Positions 29,250 through 39,970 are shown, numbered from the stretch's first letter. The stretch: 64,000 nt of DNA from Citrobacter freundii (GCF_029717145.1 NZ_CP099222.1:2108001-2172000); one strand, 5' to 3'. Program-made: numbers and translations. Notes: generated by a model from the letters alone, not told the origin.

Positions 29250-29808
29250 CGATGTAGCCGTCACCCAGGCCTGCGCATTTTTACTGGAAAGTCTGGGATA
29301 CGAGGTCCGGTGCTGGCAGCACGGAGAAACCTTCCTGGCCGAGGTCAATCTGCATCAGGTCGGGGTTGTATTGCTGGATATGCGTATGCCGGGACTGGAT
29401 GGACAAGGTGTACATGACGAGATGCTACGGCGCGGCAGCACGCTGGCGGTGGTCTTTCTTACCGGGCATGGCGATGTACCGATGGCGGTCGCGCAAATGA
29501 AACGTGGAGCGGTCGATTTTCTGCAAAAGCCGGTTTCTGCCGGACCACTTCAGGTCGCGTTGGAACATGCTCTGCAGGTTTCCATTACGGCATGCACGCG
29601 CCATGAGATTGTCGCTTGCTACCAACAGCTTACCCCAAAGGAACGCCAACTGGCCGGTCTGGTGGCACAAGGGTTGATGAACCGGGAAATCGCAGATGCA
29701 ATGAATATTGCGGTCCGTACCGTTGAGGTTCACCGGGCAAGAGTGATGGAAAAAATGCAGGCGGGGAGCCTGGCTGAGCTGGTTCACCGACTCCAGCAGG
29801 TTCTGTAG
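29224..29808 (+). CDS. ttrR: Tetrathionate response regulator TtrR
   Basis: FixJ/NarL-type response regulator of 194 aa. The receiver domain has the acidic pocket (DDD at 8-10) and phosphorylation site Asp52 (LLDMRMPG), with Lys in FLQKP. The C-terminal LuxR-type HTH covers TPKERQLAGLV...NREIADAMNIAVRTVEVHRARVMEKM. It starts at GTG 29224 behind AAAGGGGG, 26 bases inside ttrS. It activates ttrBCA with tetrathionate. Confidence 0.95.
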   Translation: MAIIHLLDDDVAVTQACAFLLESLGYEVRCWQHGETFLAEVNLHQVGVVLLDMRMPGLDGQGVHDEMLRRGSTLAVVFLTGHGDVPMAVAQMKRGAVDFLQKPVSAGPLQVALEHALQVSITACTRHEIVACYQQLTPKERQLAGLVAQGLMNREIADAMNIAVRTVEVHRARVMEKMQAGSLAELVHRLQQVL

Positions 29809-29901
29809 ATTCATGACAGTTATTTGATTTTCATTGATTTTTTGTCTAATAAGCCAGACTGATATATGCTGTTGGTTTGAGCTAATGACGAGCAGGCAAA
29901 T

Positions 29902-30111
29902 ATGGGTAATCAGACCAAAGATGACGAACTGTACCGCGAGATGTGCAGAGTTGTTGGTAAAGTAGTACTGGAAATGCGCGATCTGGGACAAGAGCCTAAG
30001 CATATCGTCATTGCCGGTGTACTGAGAACCACCCTCGCCAATCAGCGTGTGCAACGCAGTGAGTTAGAAAAACAGGCCATGGAGACGGTGATTAAAGCGT
30101 TAGCCGGTTAA
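29902..30111 (+). CDS. fumD: FumD (YdhZ), small fumarase-like protein
   Basis: 69 aa, nearly identical in recall to E. coli FumD (YdhZ) and to Salmonella orf70 of SPI-2. A weak fumarase activity has been reported for FumD; the physiological role is unclear. It is all-helical with no signal peptide. In K-12 it lies next to pykF and ydhY, so this gene marks the point where the backbone resumes after the ttr insert. A GGGCGGT / ACCGCCC hairpin (30121-30145) without a T tract follows it. Confidence 0.92.
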   Translation: MGNQTKDDELYREMCRVVGKVVLEMRDLGQEPKHIVIAGVLRTTLANQRVQRSELEKQAMETVIKALAG

Positions 30112-30373
30112 TCCTGAAAAGGGCGGTGGAGAAAGGCTACCGCCCTGTAATTCTGCCACGGTATTCTATCAATATATATAATTCATCTTTGAAAATAAAA
30201 AGTGCAGAAAAATGTATTTGTCGTTATGTATTATATTATATATCGATTAAAACAAACGCTTATATTTGGAGGTGTAATCACAAATATTTGTAATGCAGAT
30301 GAAATACTATTTCAACCTGCCTTAATGATAATAAATATCACTCCGCATTAATTATTCTCCTTCCCGTTTTTAC

Positions 30374-30387
30374 TTGATAACGATCAA
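30374..30387. promoter_or_regulatory. FNR box of the ydhYVWXUT operon
   Basis: TTGATAACGATCAA is a perfect FNR consensus. With its centre at -41.5 the start point would be near 30422, and CATTAT at 30410-30415 fits the -10. This agrees with the known FNR-activated class II ydhY promoter of E. coli. The untranslated leader would be about 200 bases, part of a 510-base stretch (30112-30621) with no gene. Confidence 0.85.
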
Positions 30388-30424
30388 GGTTACAGGCTAT
30401 GAATAACCACATTATTTATCCGCC

Positions 30425-30440
30425 TAACCCTAAAGGGTTA
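30425..30440. promoter_or_regulatory. Candidate NarL/NarP 7-2-7 site
   Basis: TAACCCTAAAGGGTTA is a perfect 7-2-7 palindrome about 11 bases downstream of the predicted ydhY start point. Each half differs at one position from the Nar heptamer TACYYMT. NarL and NarP repress this operon in E. coli, and this location fits repression. Confidence 0.55.
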
Positions 30441-30621
30441 TTCCTGTCTTGAGGGTAAAGATTCACTCCGTTTAACCACCGTCATTGATGCGATCAGGTT
30501 AGGGCAAAAATATCACGTGTTGTCGGCAACATCAGTGGCCCGATTTGGCCTGCCCGGCGCGTATAAACATGAGCACTGGATGTGTTGCTGCTACAGCGTT
30601 TGCGAAGAGGATGCGAAATAA

Positions 30622-31248
30622 ATGAACCAGGTTGATCGTCCATTTTTAGATTGTGGTTTAACGCGACTTGAATTTCTACGGATATCAGGAAAAGGTCTGG
30701 CAGGGTTAACCATTGCCCCCGCACTGTTATCACTTTTTGGCTGTAAGCAGGAAGATGTCGATAGCGGCACTGTCGGGCTGATTAACACGCCGAAAGGAGT
30801 GCTGGTGACGCAACGCGCACGCTGCACAGGATGCCACCGCTGCGAAATTTCCTGTACGAATTATAACGATGGCGCCGTTGGCACCTTCTTTTCCCGTATC
30901 AAAATCCATCGCAACTTTTTCTTTGGTGACAACGGTGTCGGTTCCGGTGGCGGACTATACGGCGATTTAAACTACACCGCCGATACCTGCCGCCAGTGCA
31001 AAGATCCGCAATGTATGGCTGTCTGCCCGATAGGCGCAATTACCTGGAAACAGGAAGACGGTTGTATTGCGGTGGATCACAAGCGCTGTATTGGCTGTAG
31101 CGCGTGTACCACGGCCTGTCCCTGGATGATGGCGACCGTGAATACCGAAACTAAAAAATCCTCGAAATGTGTGTTGTGTGGGGAATGCGCCAATGCTTGT
31201 CCGACTGGAGCATTAAAAATTATCGAATGGAAAGAGATTACCGTTTGA
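30622..31248 (+). CDS. ydhY: YdhY, ferredoxin-type protein
   Basis: 208-aa four-cluster ferredoxin-like electron carrier with CTGCHRCEISC, CRQCKDPQCMAVC, CIGCSACTTAC and CVLCGECANAC. The N-terminus (TRLEFLRISGKGLAG) resembles a Tat signal without the second arginine and is followed by LSLFGC, a lipobox-like sequence, so the export route is uncertain. First gene of ydhYVWXUT, thought to deliver electrons to or from YdhV under anaerobiosis. It matches E. coli in length. Confidence 0.93.
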   Translation: MNQVDRPFLDCGLTRLEFLRISGKGLAGLTIAPALLSLFGCKQEDVDSGTVGLINTPKGVLVTQRARCTGCHRCEISCTNYNDGAVGTFFSRIKIHRNFFFGDNGVGSGGGLYGDLNYTADTCRQCKDPQCMAVCPIGAITWKQEDGCIAVDHKRCIGCSACTTACPWMMATVNTETKKSSKCVLCGECANACPTGALKIIEWKEITV

Positions 31249-31329
31249 TGGAAAGCAGGCTTGCCTGATACGCGTCATTAATTGCCAAAAAAATTGCCGC
31301 TATGTACGGAAATGCGGCCAGCAAAATGA

Positions 31330-33471
<2,142 letters not shown>

Positions 33472-33481
33472 GGAACGCGAG

Positions 33482-34159
33482 ATGACTAACGTGAGCGACG
33501 TTCTGGTCGCCGATGAGGAAGCGTGTATAGCGCTTCCTGATGAGGTGGATAGCCAAAAACGACAGTGGCTACAGGCGTTACACCCGGCCGTAGAGCACAG
33601 CAACACGCCGCAGGTCGAAGAGCCGGTAACGGCGGAGTCAATAATGGCGGATTTTATCCGCCAGCACTCTACGTCGGGCCAGTTGGTGGCGCGCGGTGTG
33701 TTTTTGCAGCCACCTTATTCAATGCCTGAAACAGACCTTACGCTGCTGCTGGACGCCATGCATGAGCAGGCGGGAAGTGCGGATATTACCTGCGTGCAGG
33801 GTGCGGAAGATGTGTATTTCTACTCGACGCAGACCATGACGGCTAACTATGCCGACATGTGCGTGCAGGTGGTGGAAAACGATATCTGCCGGGCGATCGC
33901 CGAGGCGGTGCGCTTTGACTGCCGAACGTATCCTCGCCCGTATAAGGTCGCCATGCTCGGACAGTCGCCGTATCACTTTGCACCTCAACAGATAGCCGCG
34001 GCGCTGACCGCCATGGAAACGCACCCGGATTACGCAGATATACGCGTTGTGGAAGCGTCGAATGCGGAACCTTATCTGTTTAGCGAGCGCTTTATGCGCT
34101 ACGGCAAGGCGTACGGCCTGTGTGAATGGCTTGAGGTTGAGCAGTACCAGAACCCCTGA
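33482..34159 (+). CDS. ydhW: YdhW, conserved protein of the ydh operon
   Basis: 225 aa, matching the E. coli YdhW pattern (MTNVSDVLV start, SGQLVARGVFLQPPYSMPE core). No known domain is recognised. It has no signal peptide and should be cytoplasmic, perhaps an assembly or partner protein for YdhV. The start at ATG 33482 follows AAGGAACGCGAG; the 20 codons upstream belong to the end of ydhV in another frame. Confidence 0.88.
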   Translation: MTNVSDVLVADEEACIALPDEVDSQKRQWLQALHPAVEHSNTPQVEEPVTAESIMADFIRQHSTSGQLVARGVFLQPPYSMPETDLTLLLDAMHEQAGSADITCVQGAEDVYFYSTQTMTANYADMCVQVVENDICRAIAEAVRFDCRTYPRPYKVAMLGQSPYHFAPQQIAAALTAMETHPDYADIRVVEASNAEPYLFSERFMRYGKAYGLCEWLEVEQYQNP

Positions 34160-34223
34160 ATTGATCAGGTAAATGTCATGGAACGTGTGGACGATCACTG
34201 TCACAGCATTAGAGGATAACCCG

Positions 34224-34892
34224 ATGTCCTTCACCCGACGAAAATTTGTCATTGGCATGGGGACGGTGATTTTTTTCACCGGCCCAGGCCAAACCTTGTT
34301 AGCAAGTACCAAAAATACGCAAGCGGTTCGTTATGTCATGATTCATGATGAGTCATTGTGCAACGGCTGTAATATTTGTGCCCGAGCGTGCAGAAAAACC
34401 AACCATGTTCCAGCCCAGGGTAGCCGTTTGTCGATTGCCCATATTCCGGTGTCGGATAACGACAACGAAACCCTGTATCACTATTTCCGCCAGTCCTGCC
34501 AGCATTGTGACGATGCGCCCTGTATTGAGGTGTGTCCGACCGGTGCTTCCTGGCGCGATGAGAATGGGATTGTGCGGGTTGACGCCGCGCGTTGCATTGG
34601 CTGTAGCTACTGCATAGGGGCCTGTCCTTATCAGGTTCGCTATCTTAATCCGCAAACCAAAGTGGCCGACAAATGTGACTTCTGCGCCGAGTCACGTCTG
34701 GCAAAAGGCTTCCCGCCTATCTGCGTGAATGCGTGCCCGGAACATGCGCTGATATTTGGGCGCGAAGATAGTCCGCAGGTTCAGGCCTGGCTGCGCGAAA
34801 ACAAGTTTTACGAGTATCAGCTGGCAGGCGCCGGGAAACCCCATCTGTATCGTCGGTTCGGTCAACATTTGATTAAAAAGGATAATGTATGA
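34224..34892 (+). CDS. ydhX: YdhX, Tat-exported ferredoxin-like subunit
   Basis: 222-aa four-cluster ferredoxin-like subunit with a twin-arginine signal FTRRKFVIGMG at residues 3-13. The cysteine groups are CNGCNICARAC, CQHCDDAPCIEVC, CIGCSYCIGAC and CDFC...CVNAC. It resembles NrfC/PhsB-type subunits that pair with a membrane cytochrome b, here YdhU. The start chosen is ATG 34224; the longer frame to 34173 lacks family similarity. It overlaps ydhU by ATGA. Confidence 0.92.
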   Translation: MSFTRRKFVIGMGTVIFFTGPGQTLLASTKNTQAVRYVMIHDESLCNGCNICARACRKTNHVPAQGSRLSIAHIPVSDNDNETLYHYFRQSCQHCDDAPCIEVCPTGASWRDENGIVRVDAARCIGCSYCIGACPYQVRYLNPQTKVADKCDFCAESRLAKGFPPICVNACPEHALIFGREDSPQVQAWLRENKFYEYQLAGAGKPHLYRRFGQHLIKKDNV

Positions 34893-35674
34893 ACGCGTCG
34901 CAGAATGCCGAACAGTTTCATGCGCAACTGGCGCAGTACGTCCCCTTGTTTAAGCCCGACTACTGGCCCGTCTGGCTGGTGGCTGCCGGGTTAATGCTGG
35001 TGGGGATGTGGCTGGTGCTGGCGCTACACGCCATGTTGCGCTTTCGCTCTGCCAATAAAGCGTCAGCCGGGCACGGTGAGAAAGTTTATCTGTACTCTAA
35101 GGCGGTCCGCCTGTGGCACTGGTCGAATGCGCTGCTGTTTTTACTGCTGCTGGGCAGTGGCCTGGTCAACCACTTTTCTGCCGTCAGCGCCCCGGTAATG
35201 AAAAGCCTGCATGCTGTGCACGAAATCTGTGGCTTCTTGCTGCTGGCGTGCTGGATTGGCTTTGTGCTGATCAACCTGATCGGTGGCAACGGGCATCATT
35301 ATATGATTAAACGCCAGGGCTGGATTGGGCGGGCGCAACGACAGACGCGGTTTTATCTGTTTGGCATTATGCAGGGTGAGGCACATCCGTTCCCGGCATC
35401 CACGCGGTCTAAGTTCAACCCGTTACAGCAGGCGGCCTATGTCGGCGTAATGTACGGACTGTTACCGCTGTTGCTGATTTCTGGTTTGCTGTCGCTGTAT
35501 CCGCAAGCGGTGGGCGATCTGTTCCCGGGTGTGCGTTACTGGTTGCTGCAGGCGCACTTTGCGCTGGCGATAGTGAGTCTGTTTTTCATTTTTGGACATC
35601 TTTATCTCTGCACCACGGGACGCACACCGGGCGAAACCTTCAGGTGCATGGTGGATGGCTATCATCGGCATTAA
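34889..35674 (+). CDS. ydhU: YdhU, membrane cytochrome b subunit
   Basis: 261 aa, PhsC-like membrane cytochrome b with four to five transmembrane helices. Heme-ligand histidines are likely in RLWHWSNALL, LHAVHEICGF and HFALAIVSLFFIFGHLY. It probably exchanges electrons between the quinone pool and YdhX. It starts at ATG 34889, overlapping the ydhX stop. Confidence 0.92.
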   Translation: MNASQNAEQFHAQLAQYVPLFKPDYWPVWLVAAGLMLVGMWLVLALHAMLRFRSANKASAGHGEKVYLYSKAVRLWHWSNALLFLLLLGSGLVNHFSAVSAPVMKSLHAVHEICGFLLLACWIGFVLINLIGGNGHHYMIKRQGWIGRAQRQTRFYLFGIMQGEAHPFPASTRSKFNPLQQAAYVGVMYGLLPLLLISGLLSLYPQAVGDLFPGVRYWLLQAHFALAIVSLFFIFGHLYLCTTGRTPGETFRCMVDGYHRH

Positions 35675-35677
35675 GCA

Positions 35678-36490
35678 ATGATGATAACCTCTAGTGACTT
35701 ACGGGCCTGGCGCGTCGGGCCCGTGTTGTACCGCTGGTTTCTGCGTTCGTTTCCGGACGGTGGCAGCTATGCGGATGTTCACCGTGCGCTTGAGCGAGAG
35801 GGTTTCGGCGACTGGGCGGACAGCCTCGTGGAATATGGCTGGTCTAAATGGTTGGATGAAGCACGTTTTGTGCAGCAGGATATTTTCGCGATGGCGCGTT
35901 TAGCCAGCCCGCAAACGGCAGACGACAATGGCAGACAGCTGGCGAGTGCAACGGACAGCGACAGCCTTGGCAGTGCAGGTGATAACGTCAAAATCGCCAG
36001 CGCCGGGTACGCCGCACAGATTGCCAGCGCGGGGTACAGCGCCCGCATTGGCAGCGTGGGGTACAATACGCATGTCGGCAGCTCCGGCAATCGCAGCAGA
36101 ATTGCGGTTGCGGGAAATTCCACGCGCGTCAGCAGCGTGGGAAACGGCACGCGCATCGCCAGTACCGGCATGCGTGTGCGTATCAGTTCGTTGGGCGAGC
36201 GCAGCCGTATTGCCAGCAGCGGCGATCTCACGCAGATCGCCAGCTTTGGCCCTGAGTCAAAGATTGCTAACTGTGCTGACAATGTGCACATTATTGCCAG
36301 CGGTGAAAATGCGGTCGTTGCCAGTACCGGCGAGGTCGATTCAATCATTCTCGGCCCCGGTGGATGTGCCGCGCTTGCCTATCACGACGGGGAGAGAATG
36401 CGGTTTGCCGTGGCCATCGAGGGTGAGAATAATATCCGTGCCGGTGTGAAATACCGGCTCAACGACGACCACCAGTTCGTGGCCTGTTGA
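35678..36490 (+). CDS. ydhT: YdhT, protein with thirteen nonapeptide repeats
   Basis: 270 aa, last gene of the ydh operon. Function unknown. Residues 1-100 are a non-repetitive head. Residues 101-217 are thirteen tandem nine-residue units of the form G-x-x-[AST]-[RQK]-[IV]-[AGS]-S-x (for example GYAAQIASA, GYSARIGSV, GNGTRIAST, GERSRIASS), with only two or three units imperfect. A short non-repeated tail follows. The regularity predicts a beta-solenoid or beta-roll. There is no signal peptide. The periodicity also creates a long antisense open frame that is not a gene. Confidence 0.9.
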   Translation: MMITSSDLRAWRVGPVLYRWFLRSFPDGGSYADVHRALEREGFGDWADSLVEYGWSKWLDEARFVQQDIFAMARLASPQTADDNGRQLASATDSDSLGSAGDNVKIASAGYAAQIASAGYSARIGSVGYNTHVGSSGNRSRIAVAGNSTRVSSVGNGTRIASTGMRVRISSLGERSRIASSGDLTQIASFGPESKIANCADNVHIIASGENAVVASTGEVDSIILGPGGCAALAYHDGERMRFAVAIEGENNIRAGVKYRLNDDHQFVAC

Positions 36491-36499
36491 GCCGTGGCA

Positions 36500-37177
36500 T
36501 TATTTTAGCGCGAACCGATGCCGGGCGACTTTCTCCAGCCCAAAACACAGCAGGTAGTAAACCAGTCCGGTAAAGACAAAAATCGCAGCCGGGTAAATCT
36601 GCACGCGGCTGTTCACCTGACCGGCAACCGTCGTCAGTTCAGGGACGTTGACGATAAACGCCAGCGACGTATCTTTTAGTAACCCAATAAAAATCCCCGT
36701 CAGCGATGGCAGAATATTACGCAGCACCTGTGGCAGTAAAATCAGCCACAACGTCTGAAACGGGCGAAATCCTTGAGCCACTGACGCTTCATACTGACCG
36801 CCAGGCAGCGCGTTTAAGCCCGCATACACGGAGTGCATTACCGAGGCGGCGGTAAACCAGGCTAGCGCCAGCGTGACGGTCGCCGCCCCTGGCAGATCGC
36901 TGCCTGTCAGCATGGGCAGCAGGTACCACATCCAGAAAATGACAAAAATGAGCGGAATACCGCGAATAAACTCCGCCCAGACAAACAGTCCCTTGCGCAC
37001 CACGCCCGGGAACCGCCACGCGCAGCAGGCGAGGAGAATCCCGGCGGGCAGCGCCAGCACCGCAGCGCCAATTGCCATCAGTAACGTGAGCAGAACTCCC
37101 CCCGGCTGTCCCTGTGCCGCGCGTCCCCACAGGAGATAGTCCAGATTGTCGGTAATCACCGAAATATTAGCGATCAT
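36500..37177 (-). CDS. Polar amino acid ABC permease (GltK-like)
   Basis: 225-aa inner-membrane permease of the histidine/glutamate/arginine uptake family, with about five helices and the coupling motif YEASVAQGFRPFQTLWLILLPQ. Last gene of a four-gene minus-strand operon (binding protein, ATPase, two permeases). It ends 9 bases from the convergent end of ydhT, with no separate terminator visible. It overlaps the preceding permease gene by 11 bases. Confidence 0.88.
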   Translation of the reverse strand: MIANISVITDNLDYLLWGRAAQGQPGGVLLTLLMAIGAAVLALPAGILLACCAWRFPGVVRKGLFVWAEFIRGIPLIFVIFWMWYLLPMLTGSDLPGAATVTLALAWFTAASVMHSVYAGLNALPGGQYEASVAQGFRPFQTLWLILLPQVLRNILPSLTGIFIGLLKDTSLAFIVNVPELTTVAGQVNSRVQIYPAAIFVFTGLVYYLLCFGLEKVARHRFALK

Positions 37178-37952
37178 GCTGTGGACTCCGGATGCTCAAG
37201 ATGTGGATTTTTACCGCAGATCGTTTTGCCGGTACGGGCCGAGGGCCAAGTCGCGTGAGCAGCATTCCCAGCACAAGCCCAGTGAGCAGATACAGCCCGG
37301 TGCCGACGGCAAACGCTTCCAGTGCGTGGGCGTTATAACTCTCGATTTGCCGAACCTGGTAGGTCAGTTCAGCGAAACCAATACCGCTGGCAAGCGATGA
37401 GAGCTTCATTAAATTGAGATACTGCCCGACGATTGGCTGCCAGGCGTTCGCCAGGCCCTGAGGCAACAGAATATGCCGAAAGGCCGCCCAGGAAGAAAAA
37501 CCCTGCGCCACGGCGGCTTCCCGCTGCCCGCTGGACACCGCCTGTAAACCGGAGGCGATTTCCTCCACCAAAAAAGCTGACGTAAAAATCCCCAGCCCCC
37601 AGGCCGAACAGAGAAACTCCGGCGTTAACCACCAGACCTCTCCCGGCAGAATGGACCACGGGTGCTCAGCATTGATGAAGGTAATTACCCCTCGGGGAAG
37701 CAGATTCCATGCGGCGAAATACCAGAACATCAGTTGTACCAGTAACGGCGTGTTGCGAAAAACTGAAACCCACACGCTGACCATGCCACCGGCGATGCGA
37801 TTACCCGAAAGGCGCAGGCCGAGCAGTAAGATGGCCAGCAATGTGGCGAGTACGATCCCCACCAGTGTCACCCATAGCGTGGTCAGAAAACCTGACATTA
37901 TCCATTGCAGAGGTTGCCCGCTCAGCACTCCCTGCCAGTCCATTGCGTGCAT
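37167..37952 (-). CDS. Polar amino acid ABC permease (GltJ-like)
   Basis: 261-aa permease partner with the same family coupling motif (REAAVAQGFSSWAAFRHILLPQG). Its ATG at 37952 shares a base with the ATPase stop (TAATG), a typical re-initiation coupling. A second in-frame Met three codons on is possible. Confidence 0.88.
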   Translation of the reverse strand: MHAMDWQGVLSGQPLQWIMSGFLTTLWVTLVGIVLATLLAILLLGLRLSGNRIAGGMVSVWVSVFRNTPLLVQLMFWYFAAWNLLPRGVITFINAEHPWSILPGEVWWLTPEFLCSAWGLGIFTSAFLVEEIASGLQAVSSGQREAAVAQGFSSWAAFRHILLPQGLANAWQPIVGQYLNLMKLSSLASGIGFAELTYQVRQIESYNAHALEAFAVGTGLYLLTGLVLGMLLTRLGPRPVPAKRSAVKIHILSIRSPQHDR

Positions 37953-38770
37953 TATAACGATGACTCCTGATGTAACGGGTCGAGAACTTTTTTCAGGAAA
38001 CGTCGGGTCCTTGGGTGCTGCGGGCGGGTAAAGAACGCCTCGGGGGGCGCCACTTCGAGAATGTCGCCGCCATCAATGAAAACCACCCGATCGGCAATCT
38101 CGCGGGCGAAATGCATTTCGTGAGTGACGACAATCATCGTGATGCCACTATGGGCGAGGTTTTTCATCACCAGCAGCACTTCGCCGATCATTTCGGGATC
38201 CAGCGCGGAAGTGGGTTCATCAAACAGGATGATTTGTGGAGAGGAGGCCAGGGCGCGCGCGATGGCAACGCGCTGTTGCTGACCGCCGGAAAGCTGTGCG
38301 GCGTAGGCCCCGGCTTTGTCAGCCAGTCCGACCTGTTCCAGCAGCTCAAGTGCGCGTCGTTTCGCCTCCGTTTTATTCCAGCCGTGAACATATTCCAGCG
38401 CCAACGAGATGTTCTGCTGCGCCGTCAGATGTGCGTAAAGATTGAACTGCTGGAACACAAAACCAATGCGACTGCGTAACTGACGTAAGGCCGCGCCGCG
38501 CAGCTGGCCGATCGGGTGGTCATCAATGAAAATATCGCCCCCGCTAAGTGATTCAAGCTGATTGATCAGGCGAATAAGCGTAGATTTCCCTGAGCCGGAA
38601 GGGCCCAGAATGGTGACCACTTCACCGGGCTCCACGGTCAGGTTAACGTCATTTAACACCACCTGTGCGTCATACTGTTTATGCACATTGCGCAGCTCGA
38701 CCCGCGCCTGACGCAACTGCGTAAAATCCGCAGCTGGCGCTGCGGAGCGAGGAAACAGACCTGAGAGCAT
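37952..38770 (-). CDS. Amino acid ABC transporter ATPase (GltL/GlnQ-like)
   Basis: 272-aa ATPase with Walker A GPSGSGKST, signature LSGGQQQRVA and Walker B LFDEPTSALDPE. The N-terminus is about 25 residues longer than GltL (MLSGLFPRSAAPAADFTQLRQARVELRN), so a later start is possible, though none is obviously better. It follows the binding-protein gene by one base. Confidence 0.9.
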   Translation of the reverse strand: MLSGLFPRSAAPAADFTQLRQARVELRNVHKQYDAQVVLNDVNLTVEPGEVVTILGPSGSGKSTLIRLINQLESLSGGDIFIDDHPIGQLRGAALRQLRSRIGFVFQQFNLYAHLTAQQNISLALEYVHGWNKTEAKRRALELLEQVGLADKAGAYAAQLSGGQQQRVAIARALASSPQIILFDEPTSALDPEMIGEVLLVMKNLAHSGITMIVVTHEMHFAREIADRVVFIDGGDILEVAPPEAFFTRPQHPRTRRFLKKVLDPLHQESSL

Positions 38771-38771
38771 A

Positions 38772-39605
38772 TTACTTCGCTTCTATTTTAAAGGCGCGGG
38801 GCTGGGGATTTTTGGTTTCAGGCCCAAACCAGACATCGTAGATTTTGGCCGCCTGACCGGTCGACTCAAGTTTCAGCAGTTCGTCGTTTACCGCGTTTAA
38901 CAGCGCCGTTTCGCCTTTTTTCACCCCTACGCCGATCTCTTCTTTACTCAGCAGGTCAGGTAAAATTTTGAAATCTGCTTTATCCGGTGCGCCACCTAAC
39001 AGGCCCGCCAGAATAGTACTGTCCTGGGTGATGGCCTGAACATTGCCATTGCGCAGTGCGGTCAGCGCCAGCGGAATATCGTCGTAAGCCAGCACGCGTG
39101 ACTGTGGGAAGCGCTGATGTAGCGCTTGTTCACCGGTAGTGCCTTTCACCGCGCCGATGCGTGCCTTGCTGTAATCATCAAGCTTGTCCGGGGATTTTGC
39201 GGGTACCAGGAACTGCTGTCCGGTGACAAAATAGGGGACCGAAAAGTCGATGACCTGCGCCCGCTCCGGCGTAATCGTAATATCCGCAACGATTAAATCG
39301 GCCTTACCGGATTGCAACAGCGGAATGCGGTTGGCCGGATTGGTTGCCACCAGTTCCAGTTTTACACCGAGTGATTTTGCCAGCGCTTCGGCAAAGTCCA
39401 CGTCGTAGCCGACAATTTTATGTGTTTTCGCATCAACAGAGCCAAACGGTGGGTTAGCGTCGAACGTCGCGACTTTCACCACGCCTGCAGCTTTGATATC
39501 GGCCAGTTGATCGGCCTGAGCCTGCGAAACCATCATGCCCGACGCGGACAATATGCTAAGTGCCAGGATTGATTTTTTAGCGCGCTGAATTTTCGTTGCC
39601 ATCAT
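38772..39605 (-). CDS. Periplasmic amino acid-binding protein
   Basis: 277-aa solute-binding protein family 3 member with a signal peptide (cleavage near SQAQADQ). The family core is DANPPFGSVDAKTHKIVGYDVDFAEALAKSLG and the ligand Arg/Asp motif is ITITPERAQVIDFS. It likely binds an acidic or polar amino acid such as glutamate or aspartate; the exact ligand cannot be read. First gene of its operon, with an A+T-rich promoter region upstream. Two adjacent ATGs are possible starts. Confidence 0.88.
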   Translation of the reverse strand: MMATKIQRAKKSILALSILSASGMMVSQAQADQLADIKAAGVVKVATFDANPPFGSVDAKTHKIVGYDVDFAEALAKSLGVKLELVATNPANRIPLLQSGKADLIVADITITPERAQVIDFSVPYFVTGQQFLVPAKSPDKLDDYSKARIGAVKGTTGEQALHQRFPQSRVLAYDDIPLALTALRNGNVQAITQDSTILAGLLGGAPDKADFKILPDLLSKEEIGVGVKKGETALLNAVNDELLKLESTGQAAKIYDVWFGPETKNPQPRAFKIEAK

Positions 39606-39872
39606 TATATGAAATCCCTGTAGTTATTGGTTTGTGCTATTAACGCTCCCATAACTTATCGATGGCGCAAAATAAGAAAAAATTCTTATCTATATACAAA
39701 ATGATATTAGTGAAATAGCTGTTAACAATTGGTAAATACAATGCAAATTATCCAGAAACGCTACTGTATTTCCATGCGGGCTTGTACCGATAATCGATGT
39801 GGGATTGGGGCCAGTCATGCTGCGTGATAATTTTAACGATCTCTATTATCTCAAAGACGGCCAGGCGCTGCG

Positions 39873-39970
39873 TGTACGGGTTATTATTTGTATTATCCCA
39901 GTCGCAAACAGCACACCGCTGCCTTTGCACCGCTGATTGAAGCATTGCGCTATACACGCAGACTGGAGAT
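39873..39970 (+). pseudogene. Remnant of a LysR-type regulator C-terminus
   Basis: One frame here reads GYYLYYPSRKQH followed by TAAFAPLIEALRYTRR, a typical end of a LysR effector domain. No helix-turn-helix or rest of the protein is found upstream; stops and frame changes break the preceding 100 bases. It lies in the roughly 400-base gap before the amino acid ABC operon and may be the relic of that operon's old regulator. Confidence 0.5.

Noticed and set aside
29425-30054. 209-codon minus-strand frame across ttrR and fumD
   Set aside because: It covers two well-supported plus-strand genes and resembles no protein family.
14986-30111. tRNA or phage attachment site at the ttr insert boundaries
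   Set aside because: No tRNA gene, integrase or flanking direct repeat could be found at either end of the insert within the window.
35779-36348. 189-codon frame antisense to ydhT
   Set aside because: Open only because the 27-base sense repeat lacks antisense stops in that frame; a product of the nonapeptide periodicity.
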